Assembly (NCBI RefSeq): GCF_017815535.1
Contig: NZ_CP072596.1
Span: 372,001-436,000, forward strand
Direction: 5' to 3'
DNA from: Tessaracoccus sp. MC1865
GTDB lineage: Bacteria > Actinomycetota > Actinomycetes > Propionibacteriales > Propionibacteriaceae
Length of the DNA stretch: 64,000 bases
In this document: positions 18,565 through 27,566 of the stretch, in pieces
How positions within the stretch are numbered: the first letter of the stretch is position 1
Layout: the number at the start of each line of letters is the position of its first letter
Translations under genes and position numbers: made by a program
Notes under the pieces: model-generated
The model's database searches: none
Seen by the model: only the letters and a program-made list of their open reading frames with translations
What the model was told of the DNA's origin: nothing

Positions 18565-19286
18565 CCGGCCGCCGGCCGCAGCACGTAGCCCGCGCCGCGC
18601 ATGGTGTGGATCATGGGGTCGCGGTTCGCGTCGATCTTCTTGCGGAGGTAGGAGATGTACAGCTCCACGACGTTGGCCTGGCCGCCGAAGTCGTAGTTCC
18701 ACACCCTGTCCAGGATCTGCGCCTTCGACAGCACCCGCTTGGGGTTGCGCATCAGGAAGCGCAGCAGTTCGAACTCGGTGGCGGTGAGGTTGATGTGTTC
18801 GCCGGCGCGGGTCACCTCGTGGGAGTCCTCGTCGAGGATCAGGTCGCCGACGATGATCTGCGTGTCGGGGCGGATGGACGTGGCACCGGAGCGGCGCAGC
18901 AGCCCCCGCAGCCGTGCGATGACCTCTTCGAGCGAGAAGGGCTTGGTGACGTAGTCGTCGCCGCCGGCGGTGAGCCCGGCGATGCGGTCCGTGACGCCGT
19001 CCTTCGCGGTGAGGAAGATCACGGGCACGTCCGGGTCCTCGGTGCGGATGCGGCGCATCACCTCCAGCCCGTCGAAGTCCGGCAGCATCATGTCGAGCAC
19101 CAGGGCGTCGGGTTGCGCCTCGCGGGCCACCTTGACGGCCTCCGTGCCGGACGTCGCCGTGTAGACGTCCCACCCCTCGTACCGCATGGCCATCGACAGC
19201 AGCTCGATGAGGCTGGGTTCGTCGTCGACGGTGAGCACGCGGATGGGCGTGCCGTCCGGGCGGGTCAGGGTGTCAGCATGGGCCAT
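18561..19286 (-). CDS. OmpR-family response regulator
   Basis: This 241-residue protein has a receiver domain with acidic pair Asp21/Asp22, phospho-acceptor Asp65 (VLDMMLPD), and the conserved Thr/Ser and Lys (FLTAKDG). The winged-helix DNA-binding domain (~145-238) contains LTATEFELLRFLM and YISYLRKKID. It is the cognate partner of the kinase gene that overlaps its end. The ATG at 19286 lies 33 bases from the neighbouring doxX stop. By similarity of layout it belongs to the TcrX/TrcR/MprA group; target genes are not visible. Confidence 0.93.
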   Translation of the reverse strand: MAHADTLTRPDGTPIRVLTVDDEPSLIELLSMAMRYEGWDVYTATSGTEAVKVAREAQPDALVLDMMLPDFDGLEVMRRIRTEDPDVPVIFLTAKDGVTDRIAGLTAGGDDYVTKPFSLEEVIARLRGLLRRSGATSIRPDTQIIVGDLILDEDSHEVTRAGEHINLTATEFELLRFLMRNPKRVLSKAQILDRVWNYDFGGQANVVELYISYLRKKIDANRDPMIHTMRGAGYVLRPAAG

Positions 19287-19319
19287 GGGTCCACTCTCTC
19301 ACCGCCGGGTGGGTGAAAG

Positions 19320-19847
19320 CTATGGGGTTTCTGTGGGGTACCTGTGAGAGCCCGCCGCTGGTTCGTCCGGCACAGGGTAGGCCGTGGGCCGGTCGCGGGG
19401 GTCCGGTTCGATCAGGCGCTCGCCGGCGTCGTCGCGCGGCCGCAGGAACAGGTAGTCGAGGCCGGCGCGGCCGGAGCCGAAGGCCAGGAGGACCAGGCCG
19501 AAGGTGGCCAGGACGGCGTTGTACTCCCAGCCCCGGTCGTGCTGGTAGAAGCCGGCGTCGAGCCGCGTCGTGAGGATGACCGCTCCGTTCTGGACGATCA
19601 TGCCCAGGCCGATGAGCGGAGTGGCCAGGCCGAAGATGAGGAGGGCGCCCCCGATGAGTTCGAAGGCGATCGTCGCGATGACGAGCCCCTCCGCGCTGGG
19701 CAGGCCAACCCCTTCGAGGATGTTGGTCTGGTCCTCGAGGCCCGTGATGTTCCAGCGGTACCAGCCGTGCGCGATCAGCGTCACGCCCAGCACGATCCTG
19801 GCCACGAGCAGCGCGAGGTCACGCACCACCTTCAGGAAGGCGTCCAT
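19320..19847 (-). CDS. DoxX-family membrane protein
   Basis: This 175-residue protein has four membrane helices and the DoxX signature around ARIVLGVTLIAHGWYRW and FELIGGALLIFGL. The family is often linked with redox proteins. The ATG at 19847 follows AGGAGC and is eight bases after the stop of the type II NADH dehydrogenase, so the two are one operon. The C-terminal ~40 residues are polar, Arg/Asp/Pro-rich and probably cytoplasmic. The role is inferred as respiratory or oxidative-stress support. Confidence 0.85.
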   Translation of the reverse strand: MDAFLKVVRDLALLVARIVLGVTLIAHGWYRWNITGLEDQTNILEGVGLPSAEGLVIATIAFELIGGALLIFGLATPLIGLGMIVQNGAVILTTRLDAGFYQHDRGWEYNAVLATFGLVLLAFGSGRAGLDYLFLRPRDDAGERLIEPDPRDRPTAYPVPDEPAAGSHRYPTETP

Positions 19848-19855
19848 CGCAGCTC

Positions 19856-21199
19856 CTAGTCCTCGGTCAGCTCCTCGCCGTGGATCAGCTTGCCAGAAGA
19901 ACCGGCGCCGAGACGCTCCAACGCGAGGCGCGCCACCATTTGCTGGTTGGTGACCACCCGCTGTGAGCGGCCGTTGGTCACGAACGTGATGAACCAACTC
20001 AGCAGCGTGGTGATGCGCTGCTTGAACCCGGCGATGTAGAGGAGGTGCAGGAACAGCCACGCGAGCCACGCGATGAAACCGGTCAGCTGGATCTTGCCGA
20101 TCTGAGTGACGGCGGCGAACTTGGAGATGGTGGCCATGGACCCCTTGTCGCGGTACGTGAACGCGCCGGGCTCGGGGGCGTTCGCCACCCGCGCCCGGAT
20201 GGTCTTCGCCGCATGCTTCGCGCCCTGGATGGCGCCCTGGGCGACACCCGGCACTCCCGGCATCGACGCCATGTCGCCGATGACGAACACCTCAGGGTGC
20301 CCGGGGAGGTTCAGCTTCTCGTCGACGACGACGCGGCCCGAGCGGTCCAGTTGGGCGTCGGACTGCTCGGCGAGGGTCGCGCCCAGTTCGCTACCCTGCA
20401 CGCCGGCGGCCCACACCTTGCAGCCTGCCTCGATGCGTTGGGTGCTGCCGTCCTTGCGGCGGAAGGTCAGGCCGTCGTCGTCCAGGTCTGTGACGATGGC
20501 GCCCAGCTGCACCTCCACGCCCTGCTTCTCCAGCGTCTCCTGCGCGTTGCGGCCCAGGCGTGGCCCGAACGGCGGCAGCACCTGGTCGGCGCCGTCGAGC
20601 AGCACGACGCGGGCGTCGGAGGGATCGAAGGAGCGGAACTCGTTGCGCAGCGTGGAATCCGCCAGCTCGCGGATCTGGCCGGCCATCTCGACGCCCGTGG
20701 GGCCGGCGCCCACCACAGCGAACGTCAGGAGCCGGCGCCGCTCGTCGGGATCGGTAGTGAACTCGGCCACCTCGAACGACTTCAGGATGCGGGCCCGCAG
20801 CTCCAGCGCGTCGTCGATCGTCTTCATGCCCGGCGCGAACGTGCGGAAGTGGTCGTTGCCGAAGTAGCTCTGGCCGGCGCCGGCGGCCACGATCAGGGTG
20901 TCGTAGGGCGTCTCGTGGTGCTGGTTGTGGAAGCGCCACTTGACGGTGCGGGCGGTCAGGTCGATGTCCTCGACGAGGCCCAGCAGCACCTGCACGTTCT
21001 TCTGCCGGCGCAGGATCTCACGGGTGGGGGGTGCGATCTCGCCCTCGCTGAGGACGCCGGTCGCCACCTGATAGAGCAACGGCTGGAAAAGATGCGTGTT
21101 GGTCTTGGCGATGAGGGTGATGTCCACGTCCGCGTGCTTCAGGGCCTTGGCCGCGAACAGCCCGCCGAAGCCGGAACCGATGATGACGACACGATGCAT
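19856..21199 (-). CDS. ndh: Type II NADH dehydrogenase (NDH-2)
   Basis: This 447-residue flavoprotein transfers electrons from NADH to quinone without pumping protons. The FAD-binding GSGFGG lies at ~8-13 and the NADH-binding GAGPTGVEMAGQI at ~164-176. The quinone-site segment AQGAIQGAKHAA is present, and a hydrophobic C-terminal stretch (~372-395) should anchor it to the inner face of the membrane. It is the first gene of the ndh-doxX operon. The 68-base gap to the divergent gene at 21268 must hold both promoters. Confidence 0.92.
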   Translation of the reverse strand: MHRVVIIGSGFGGLFAAKALKHADVDITLIAKTNTHLFQPLLYQVATGVLSEGEIAPPTREILRRQKNVQVLLGLVEDIDLTARTVKWRFHNQHHETPYDTLIVAAGAGQSYFGNDHFRTFAPGMKTIDDALELRARILKSFEVAEFTTDPDERRRLLTFAVVGAGPTGVEMAGQIRELADSTLRNEFRSFDPSDARVVLLDGADQVLPPFGPRLGRNAQETLEKQGVEVQLGAIVTDLDDDGLTFRRKDGSTQRIEAGCKVWAAGVQGSELGATLAEQSDAQLDRSGRVVVDEKLNLPGHPEVFVIGDMASMPGVPGVAQGAIQGAKHAAKTIRARVANAPEPGAFTYRDKGSMATISKFAAVTQIGKIQLTGFIAWLAWLFLHLLYIAGFKQRITTLLSWFITFVTNGRSQRVVTNQQMVARLALERLGAGSSGKLIHGEELTED

Positions 21200-21255
21200 G
21201 TGCCCAGAGTAATCCGCAACATACTCGTGGCGAAAATATCCCGGATTGATTCCAC

Positions 21256-21261
21256 TAGTCT
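21256..21261 (+). promoter_or_regulatory. -10 box TAGTCT of the MptB-like gene (leaderless start)
   Basis: TAGTCT ends six bases before the GTG start at 21268 with no ribosome site between them, so a leaderless transcript is likely. Confidence 0.5.
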
Positions 21262-21267
21262 GGCGCG

Positions 21268-22632
21268 GTGCGCAACTGGCTGTGGGTGACGATCGGGTTC
21301 TCGGCGGTGCTCGTCATCGTCGGCGCCGCGTTCACCGACGCCCCCCTCCTGCTCGAGGGCCCGGCGTCCTGGTGGCGCGTCATCGTCTCCTTCACCGGCC
21401 ACTGCGTGCTGCTGCTCGCCTGGTGGCAGTTGGGGCCCCGCTGGCACCGCCCGCTGACGACGGCGGCCCTGTGGTCGCTGCCCCTGCTGGTGTCGCTGCC
21501 GCTCCACTCCCGCGACGCCTACGCGTACGCGGCCACCGGCTGGCAGGTGGCCCGGGGTATCAACCCGTATGAGACGGCCATCGGCGATGCGGGGCAGCCC
21601 GGCCTGCTCGTGGGCACCCATTGGCACACCACCACCTCGGTCTACCCCTCGCTGCAGCTCGACCTGTTCGGCCTCATCTCCCGGCTGACCGCCGGCGACA
21701 TCCTCGCCACCCCGATGGCCATGCGGATCCAGAGCGTGCTCGCGCTGGCGATCCTCGCCTGGGTGCTGCCGCGGCTCGCCCGGCGCTTCGGCGTCGACCC
21801 GGGCCTGGCGCTGTGGGCGGGGCTGCTCAACCCCGTGATCCTCGTGCAGTGGATCGGCGGCGCCCACAACGACGCCCTGATGGTGGCGCTCGGGGTGGCC
21901 GCGTTCCTGGCGGTCACCGACCTGGGATGGCGCGGCTGGCGCGGGCTCGTCGTCGCCGGCCTGCTGCTGGGCGTCGCGATGGGCATCAAGCAGTCCGCTG
22001 CGCTGTACGGCCTCGGCGTGGTGGCCCTCGCCTGGAGCCTCCGTCGGCCCGCCCGGTCCTCCTGGTGGGGTCTCGCGTGGGTGGCTGTCGTGCCGGGAGC
22101 GGTGACGGTGCTGACGTTCCTGGCCACCTCGCTCCACTGGGGCCTCGGCTGGCGCAACCCGACGGCGGGCCAGCCCATCGGTGCCACCAGCAACGCCCCG
22201 CTGTCGTGGGTGGCGTCCTTCTTCCGCTACCACGAGATCTTCCCGGAGGGGGTCTCCGACGGCGTCATCAACCTGCTCTCCACCCTGCTGATCGCCGTGG
22301 TCGTGGTGCTCCTGTGGGTGAAGTGGGGCCCGAAGGGGCGGGCGACGGGGGACCGGCCGTGGCTCTTCGCCGTCGCCGTGCTGGCGGCCTTCATGGTGTG
22401 CGCGCCGGCGCTGCAACCCTGGTACCTCACGTGGCTGCTGCCGCTGTATGTCTTCTGCCCGCGCTCGCCGCTGACGGACCGCGTCTGGCTGGTGGTGGTG
22501 GCTGCGTTCGCGCTCCTGCCCGCGCTGCAGGATGCGATGGCACCCTATGTCGCCATGGTGGTGGTGGGGGTGCCGCTGTGGTGGTGGTGGCGCCGCGGAA
22601 TCCCGGCCATCGCCCAGCGGCCGGCACACTAG
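21268..22632 (+). CDS. Polyprenol-phosphate-mannose-dependent mannosyltransferase (MptB-like)
   Basis: This 454-residue protein has about a dozen membrane helices and the GT-C motif SRDAYAYAATGWQVARGINPY early on, plus LNPVILVQWIGGAHND. These match actinobacterial MptB/MptA-type alpha-1,6-mannosyltransferases, which extend lipomannan-like glycans on the outer face of the membrane using polyprenyl-phosphomannose. The GTG start is set by the -10 six bases upstream. Specificity (which mannose linkage or acceptor) cannot be fixed from sequence. The gene ends 10 bases before thrC. Confidence 0.8.
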   Translation: MRNWLWVTIGFSAVLVIVGAAFTDAPLLLEGPASWWRVIVSFTGHCVLLLAWWQLGPRWHRPLTTAALWSLPLLVSLPLHSRDAYAYAATGWQVARGINPYETAIGDAGQPGLLVGTHWHTTTSVYPSLQLDLFGLISRLTAGDILATPMAMRIQSVLALAILAWVLPRLARRFGVDPGLALWAGLLNPVILVQWIGGAHNDALMVALGVAAFLAVTDLGWRGWRGLVVAGLLLGVAMGIKQSAALYGLGVVALAWSLRRPARSSWWGLAWVAVVPGAVTVLTFLATSLHWGLGWRNPTAGQPIGATSNAPLSWVASFFRYHEIFPEGVSDGVINLLSTLLIAVVVVLLWVKWGPKGRATGDRPWLFAVAVLAAFMVCAPALQPWYLTWLLPLYVFCPRSPLTDRVWLVVVAAFALLPALQDAMAPYVAMVVVGVPLWWWWRRGIPAIAQRPAH

Positions 22633-22635
22633 ACT
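22630..22635 (+). promoter_or_regulatory. -10 box TAGACT of thrC (leaderless start)
   Basis: TAGACT overlaps the stop codon of the MptB-like gene and ends seven bases before the thrC ATG; no ribosome site is present. thrC would therefore have its own leaderless transcript. Confidence 0.55.
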
Positions 22636-22642
22636 CCACCCC

Positions 22643-24070
22643 ATGCTCTACGTCTCCACCCGTGATGCCTCGGGCGCGCCCGGCAAGCGGTTCAGCGACA
22701 TCCTGCTCGAGGGTCTATCCGCCGACGGCGGGCTGTACCTGCCGGACAGTTACCCGCAGGTCTCCGTCGCCCAACTCGATGCCTGGCGCACGCTGCTGGC
22801 GGAGGAGGGCTACGCGGCGCTCGCGTTCGAGATCGTGTCGCTGTTCATCGACGACATCCCGGCCGAGGACCTGCGCGGCATCGTGGGGCGGGCCTACGAG
22901 CCGTCGAAGTTCCTCGACCCCGCCGTCGTGCCGCTGACGCAGTTGAGCGACGGGTTGTGGTTGGCGCACCTGAGCAACGGCCCGTCCGCCGCCTTCAAGG
23001 ACATGGCGATGCAACTGCTGGGCGAGCTGTTCGCCTACGAACTGGAGCGCCGCGGTGAGAGGATCACCATTCTGGGCGCCACCAGCGGCGACACCGGGTC
23101 CTCGGCCATGTACGCGCTCCGCGGCAAGCAGGGCGTGAAGGTGTTCATGCTGTCGCCGCAGGGCCGGATGACGCCGTTCCAGCAGGCGCAGATGTTCTCC
23201 ATCGACGACCCGGACATCGTCAACATCGCCGTCGACGGGGTGTTCGACGACTGCCAGGACATCGTCAAGGCCATCAACGCGGATGCCGACTTCAAGGCCC
23301 GGCACAAGATCGGGGCCGTGAACTCCATCAACTGGGCGCGCCTGCTGGCCCAGGTCGTCTACTACTTCGCCGCCTGGCTGCGGCTCCCCGAAAAGCACGC
23401 GGGGCCGGTCAGCTTCGCCGTGCCGTCGGGCAACTTCGGCAACATCGCCGCCGGCCACATCGCCCGCGAGATGGGCCTGCCCATCCACCGGCTCATCCTG
23501 GCCACCAACGAGAACAACGTGCTGGAGGAGTTCTTCCGCACCGGCGTCTACCGCGTGCGGGCGGGTGCCGAGACGCAGGCCACGAGCTCGCCGTCGATGG
23601 ATATCTCGAAGGCCTCGAACTTCGAGCGCTTCATCTCCGACCTGCTGGGTCGCGACGCCGCCCGCGTGCGGGAGCTGTTCGTCGACGAACTGGGCTCCCA
23701 CGGCTCCTTCGACCTGGGCGGCACCCCGGAGTTCCGCGGCCAGGTCGAGCGGTTCGGGTTCGTGGCGGGTACGTCCACGCACCAGAACCGGCTGGACCAG
23801 ATCCGGCGGGTCTTCCGGGCCGACGGCGTGGTCATCGACCCGCACACTGCCGACGCCGTGCAGGTCGCCGGCAGCCTACCCGTCGACGGCCCGGTCATCG
23901 TGCTGGAGACCGCGCTGCCAGTGAAGTTCGCCGAGACCATCGTCGAGGCCATCGGCGTGGTGCCGTCACGTCCGGCGCGCTTCGAGGGGATCGAGGATCT
24001 GCCCCGACGCGTCCTCAGCGCCCCGAACGACGCCGTCGCCGTCCGCGCGATCATCGAGCGTTCCGCGTAG
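22643..24070 (+). CDS. thrC: Threonine synthase
   Basis: This 475-residue PLP enzyme converts O-phosphohomoserine to threonine. The PLP lysine is in SNGPSAAFKDMAMQ (~110-120). The phosphate-binding loop ATSGDTGSSA and the later AVPSGNFGNI are typical of the longer, fungal/proteobacterial-type class. The ATG giving MLYVSTRDASG is chosen over an upstream frame extension because it matches the family N-terminus and has a -10 seven bases before it. The last ~105 bases overlap, antisense, the 3' end of the membrane protein gene on the other strand. Confidence 0.95.
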   Translation: MLYVSTRDASGAPGKRFSDILLEGLSADGGLYLPDSYPQVSVAQLDAWRTLLAEEGYAALAFEIVSLFIDDIPAEDLRGIVGRAYEPSKFLDPAVVPLTQLSDGLWLAHLSNGPSAAFKDMAMQLLGELFAYELERRGERITILGATSGDTGSSAMYALRGKQGVKVFMLSPQGRMTPFQQAQMFSIDDPDIVNIAVDGVFDDCQDIVKAINADADFKARHKIGAVNSINWARLLAQVVYYFAAWLRLPEKHAGPVSFAVPSGNFGNIAAGHIAREMGLPIHRLILATNENNVLEEFFRTGVYRVRAGAETQATSSPSMDISKASNFERFISDLLGRDAARVRELFVDELGSHGSFDLGGTPEFRGQVERFGFVAGTSTHQNRLDQIRRVFRADGVVIDPHTADAVQVAGSLPVDGPVIVLETALPVKFAETIVEAIGVVPSRPARFEGIEDLPRRVLSAPNDAVAVRAIIERSA

Positions 24071-24685
24071 CGTCACGACGGCCAGCCCCACCAGGGTGAC
24101 CCCGAACAGTAGTCCGGCGGCGTAGAAGGCCCACTCGCTCAACGAGCTGAGCCCGAATTCCGCCACCACGAAGAGGATGGGCGCCACGCCCAGCCAGCGC
24201 GGCCCGAAACGGGCGCGCAGCAGCATCACGCCGAACAGGATCATTCCGAGCACCAGGCCCAGCATGCCGAACGCCAGGTAGGGCACCAGGTGGGGACTGC
24301 TGTACATGGCTTCAATGACCGGCCCCACCTCGTCGTGCAGCTCTGTGTGGGGGGCGAAGGTGAGCAGCATGATCTGGACGCCTCCGCCCACGCCGTGCGC
24401 GAACGCGCTCAGGGCGATGAGGGCGGTGGCCACGAAGGTCAGCCTCGGTGCGCGCCGCCAGGTCTGGGCCGCGATGCCGACGACGCCCGCGGCCAGGAAC
24501 AACTGCGAGATGGTGAACAGGTGGAAGGACCAGCCAGCGGCTGGGGTCACGGCGATCTCTGCCAGCCACGTGGCGGGTGGCCCCGCGAAGTTGGGGCCGA
24601 AGGGCAGGGAGGCGCACGTGGTGAGCGCCGCGAGGGCGAGCGTGAGCGCGGTGGTCCAGCGCAATGTGGGTGAGGTGATGTGCAT
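23966..24685 (-). CDS. Six-helix membrane protein of unknown function
   Basis: This 239-residue protein has about six hydrophobic helices and no motif I recognise. Its C-terminal ~35 residues are polar (Arg/Asp/Gly-rich) and encoded inside the antisense overlap with thrC, so the tail may be a recent extension. It starts at an ATG with GGAGCAGCC upstream. It is divergent from the NarL-type kinase gene, with 175 bases between them. Confidence 0.7.
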   Translation of the reverse strand: MHITSPTLRWTTALTLALAALTTCASLPFGPNFAGPPATWLAEIAVTPAAGWSFHLFTISQLFLAAGVVGIAAQTWRRAPRLTFVATALIALSAFAHGVGGGVQIMLLTFAPHTELHDEVGPVIEAMYSSPHLVPYLAFGMLGLVLGMILFGVMLLRARFGPRWLGVAPILFVVAEFGLSSLSEWAFYAAGLLFGVTLVGLAVVTLRGTLDDRADGDGVVRGAEDASGQILDPLEARRT

Positions 24686-24860
24686 GGCTGCTCCTTGGTT
24701 GGGACCGACCTGTGCCGGTTGCCGCCGACGCTACGAAGCCGGCGGTTGGCCGGTCATCAGCCCCACGGGGTCGGTTGTGTCCCGCGGAGTCCACTTCCGG
24801 AGACCCAGCGGTCTTCCCTGGAATGGCATGGGACGACGGTGGGCTGCTTAGGCTGTGCGC

Positions 24861-26009
24861 ATGGCACGGCCTCGATTCAGCCCGCAGGCGCAGGACCTGG
24901 TGGTCTCGGCGCTGCTCGCCGTGCTGGGACTGGTCGAGGTGTGGCTGCCGATGGAGTCCGTCTTCGGGGCCGGCTCGCCCGCGGTCAGTTCCGTCGGCAT
25001 CGTCGCGGTCGCCGCGCTGCTGTCGCAACGGAGAGCGCGGCCGTGGGTGGCGGTGGCCGCGCTCCTCGTCTGGCCGGTGCTGGGCTTGCTCACCGGCGGT
25101 CAGTTACAGGTGCTGTTCCTCGGCCAGTTGGTGCCCACCTACGTCCTGGCCTACTCGGTGGCGCGCCACGCCCCGGGCGCACTGCGGTGGCTCGCCGCGT
25201 TGTTGATCGCGGCCTATCTGGCGCTGGCGGACCTGGCGCTGCCGGATCTCCGCAGCCCCGGGGAACTCATCTTCCATTGGGCCACAGTGGCGCTGGCCTA
25301 CCTCATCGGACGCGGCCTGCGCGCCTCTGAGGAGAAGGCGGTGGCTGCTGCGGTGGCCGCTGAACAGGCCGAGGCGGCGAGCCGGGAACGTTCGGCCGCC
25401 GCCGTTGCGGAGGAGCGCGCGAGGATCGCCCGGGAACTGCACGACATCGTCACGCACGCCGTCGGCGTGATGGTGGTGCAGGCGGGGGCAGCGGAGCAGG
25501 TGGTCGACGAGAACCCGGAGTTCGTGCGGCGCGCGCTGGGCGCCATCCGCACCAGCGGCACGGGCGCAATGTCGGAGATGCGGCGCATGGTCCAGATGCT
25601 CCGCGTGCCGGACCCGGTGGCGGCGCTGACGCCCCTGCCGGGGCTGGAGGCGCTGCCTGAGCTCGTGGCCGCGGTCCGCGACGCGGGGCTCGAGGTCCGC
25701 GTCACCCGGACCGGCCGGCACGTGCCGCTCGGCGGAGGGCTGGATCTGGCGGCCTACCGGATCGTGCAGGAGGCGCTCAGCAACGTGCGTCGACACTCAG
25801 CGGCGACCTCGGCGGACGTGGGCATCCATTTCGGCGACGACCTGCGCATCAGAGTCAGCGACCCCGGCCCGGCCCTGCCGGGAAGCGCCGCCCCCGGTCA
25901 CGGCCTGGTCGGGATCCGCGAGCGGGTCTCCCTGTTCGGCGGCACGCTGACGGTCCACGACGAGGACGGGTTCGCCGTCGAGGCCGTCCTGCCGTTGGAG
26001 GGTCCATGA
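24861..26009 (+). CDS. NarL-type sensor histidine kinase (HisKA_3)
   Basis: About 382 residues. Five or so N-terminal membrane helices (to ~150) are followed by a coiled coil rich in Ala/Glu, the HisKA_3 box ARIARELHDIVTHAVGVMVV with the phospho-acceptor His in LHD (~194), and a HATPase domain (EALSNVRRHS, GHGLVGIRERV). A -10 box TAGGCT (24849-24854) ends six bases before this ATG, favouring it over a GTG two codons earlier. The 3' end overlaps the response regulator by four bases. The signal is unknown. Confidence 0.9.
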   Translation: MARPRFSPQAQDLVVSALLAVLGLVEVWLPMESVFGAGSPAVSSVGIVAVAALLSQRRARPWVAVAALLVWPVLGLLTGGQLQVLFLGQLVPTYVLAYSVARHAPGALRWLAALLIAAYLALADLALPDLRSPGELIFHWATVALAYLIGRGLRASEEKAVAAAVAAEQAEAASRERSAAAVAEERARIARELHDIVTHAVGVMVVQAGAAEQVVDENPEFVRRALGAIRTSGTGAMSEMRRMVQMLRVPDPVAALTPLPGLEALPELVAAVRDAGLEVRVTRTGRHVPLGGGLDLAAYRIVQEALSNVRRHSAATSADVGIHFGDDLRIRVSDPGPALPGSAAPGHGLVGIRERVSLFGGTLTVHDEDGFAVEAVLPLEGP

Positions 26010-26659
26010 TCAGGGTGTTGATCGTGGACGACCAGGAACTGGTGCGCGCCGGGTTCAGGCTGATCCTGGAGCGTGCGGGGCTGACGGTGGTGGGGGAGGC
26101 AGGCGACGGTGAGGTCGCCGTCGAACTGACCCGCCGGGAGCGCCCCGACGTCGTGCTGATGGACATCCGGATGCCCAGGCTCGACGGCGTCGCCGCCACG
26201 CAGCGGATCCTCGCAGGGCCGGGGTCGCGCCCGAAGATCCTGGTGCTGACCACGTTCGACCTCGACGAGTACGTGTGGTCGGCGGTGCGTGCGGGCGCCT
26301 CGGGGTTCCTGCTGAAGGACGTCGCGCCCGACGACCTGGTGCACGCGGTCCGTGTGGTGGCGAGGGGCGAGTCGATGTTGGCGCCCGCCCTGATCGGTCG
26401 CCTGTTGGAACAGTTCACGCGCCGTCCCTCGCCGGGCGTCACGCCCGAGGTGTTGGGCTCGTTGAGCGAGCGCGAGCTGGACGTCGTCCGGCTGGTGGCC
26501 CGTGGGCTGTCCAACGCGGAGATCGGCGCCCGGCTGTACCTCAGCGAGACCACGGTGAAGACGTATGTCTCCCGGGTCCTGGGCAAGCTCGACCTCCGCG
26601 ACCGCGTCCAGGTCGCCGTCCTGGCCTACGAGTCCGGTCTCGTCCAGCCCGGCTCCTGA
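26006..26659 (+). CDS. LuxR/NarL-family response regulator
   Basis: This 217-residue protein has a receiver domain with Asp8/Asp9 and phospho-acceptor Asp53 (VLMDIRMPRLDG), conserved Thr (LTTFD) and Lys (LLKDVAP), then a LuxR helix-turn-helix (~150-210: LSERELDVVRLVARGLSNAE and TTVKTYVSRVLGKL). It is translationally coupled to the kinase upstream (ATGA). These pairs often control nearby transporters or stress genes, but no obvious target operator was found here. Confidence 0.93.
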   Translation: MIRVLIVDDQELVRAGFRLILERAGLTVVGEAGDGEVAVELTRRERPDVVLMDIRMPRLDGVAATQRILAGPGSRPKILVLTTFDLDEYVWSAVRAGASGFLLKDVAPDDLVHAVRVVARGESMLAPALIGRLLEQFTRRPSPGVTPEVLGSLSERELDVVRLVARGLSNAEIGARLYLSETTVKTYVSRVLGKLDLRDRVQVAVLAYESGLVQPGS

Positions 26660-26729
26660 GCAACGCCCGCCACAACCGCGGCCCCCCTTCATAGCTATGC
26701 GTTTTCACCCCCGCGAACCGGTCGTCGGG

Positions 26730-26735
26730 TAGGAA
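26730..26735 (+). promoter_or_regulatory. -10 box TAGGAA of the amidohydrolase/metallopeptidase/ATP-grasp operon
   Basis: TAGGAA ends six bases before the ATG at 26742 in an 82-base gap after the response regulator. This suggests the three-gene operon has its own, possibly leaderless, promoter. The same AGGA could instead act as a weak ribosome site. Confidence 0.4.
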
Positions 26736-26741
26736 TGGTGC

Positions 26742-27566
26742 ATGCAACCATTCGAGTTCCTCGGTGACTGGTCCGGTCAACTGATCGCCACCTCCATCCA
26801 TGCCGGGCATGACCTGAGCCCAGAGATCGCCAGGTCCATGGTGCTCGACGAGGAGGTGCGCTTCCGCGAGGAGGACCCCTTCACGGACCTCATCGCCGGT
26901 CGCATCCCGGCCCGGGTCAACGTGCACCTGTCGCGGTTCGAGACGGATCTCAACCGGATCCGCACCAAGGCCGTCTACCGGACGCCGGACGACTGCTGGG
27001 GGCTCAAGGTCTGGGACACCGACGAACTTCCCGAGGACGCGGTCGACATCGCCCTGACAGGCTATGACGCGTTCTATGCCGCCTTGGCGGAGCGCCTCGA
27101 TGTGGTGGCCGAGCGCGGCCCGTTCGTCATCTATGACGTGCATTCCTACAACCATCGCCGCGACGGCGCGGACGCCCCCGACGAGCCGGTCGAGGAGAAC
27201 CCGGAGGTCAACCTCGGCACCGGCTCGCTGAACCATGAGACGTTCGGCGACGTGGCGGGCGCCTTCCGCGAATCGATGCTGGGTCAGGGCTTCGACATCC
27301 GCGAGAACGTGAAGTTCAAGGGCCAGAACCTCGCCTGGTTCGTCCACGAGCGCTACCCCGGCGTGGGCTGTGTGCTGGCCATCGAGTTCAAGAAGACGTT
27401 CATGGACGAGTGGACGGGGGAGCCGGACCACGAGCACATCGAACGGCTCGCCGCCGCCCTCGAGCAGACCCAGGGCCCGGTGCTGGCGGCGCTCGCCGAG
27501 ATCCCCGAGCGGCACATCCCGCAGCACCGGGATCCCGAGCAGGCCATGGCTGGCGAGGGCGGATGA
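26742..27566 (+). CDS. N-formylglutamate amidohydrolase family protein
   Basis: This 274-residue protein of the N-formylglutamate amidohydrolase (FGase) fold has STSIHAGHD-like ATSIHAGHDLSPE near residue 15-28, VNVHLSRFETDLNR, and FVIYDVHSYNHRRDG around 127-141, which hold the family's His/Asp/Arg residues. True histidine-pathway enzymes sit with hut genes; none is here. Instead it overlaps a DUF1704 metallopeptidase gene by four bases, followed by an ATP-grasp gene. It may therefore deformylate or de-amidate another N-acylated amino acid or peptide made by its partners (inference). Confidence 0.85.
   Translation: MQPFEFLGDWSGQLIATSIHAGHDLSPEIARSMVLDEEVRFREEDPFTDLIAGRIPARVNVHLSRFETDLNRIRTKAVYRTPDDCWGLKVWDTDELPEDAVDIALTGYDAFYAALAERLDVVAERGPFVIYDVHSYNHRRDGADAPDEPVEENPEVNLGTGSLNHETFGDVAGAFRESMLGQGFDIRENVKFKGQNLAWFVHERYPGVGCVLAIEFKKTFMDEWTGEPDHEHIERLAAALEQTQGPVLAALAEIPERHIPQHRDPEQAMAGEGG

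Noticed and set aside
17143-19173. One long minus-strand frame joining the histidine kinase to sequence antisense-shifted within the response regulator gene
   Set aside because: The part upstream of 18564 is a frame-shifted reading of the regulator. The kinase has its own ATG overlapping the regulator stop (ATGA).
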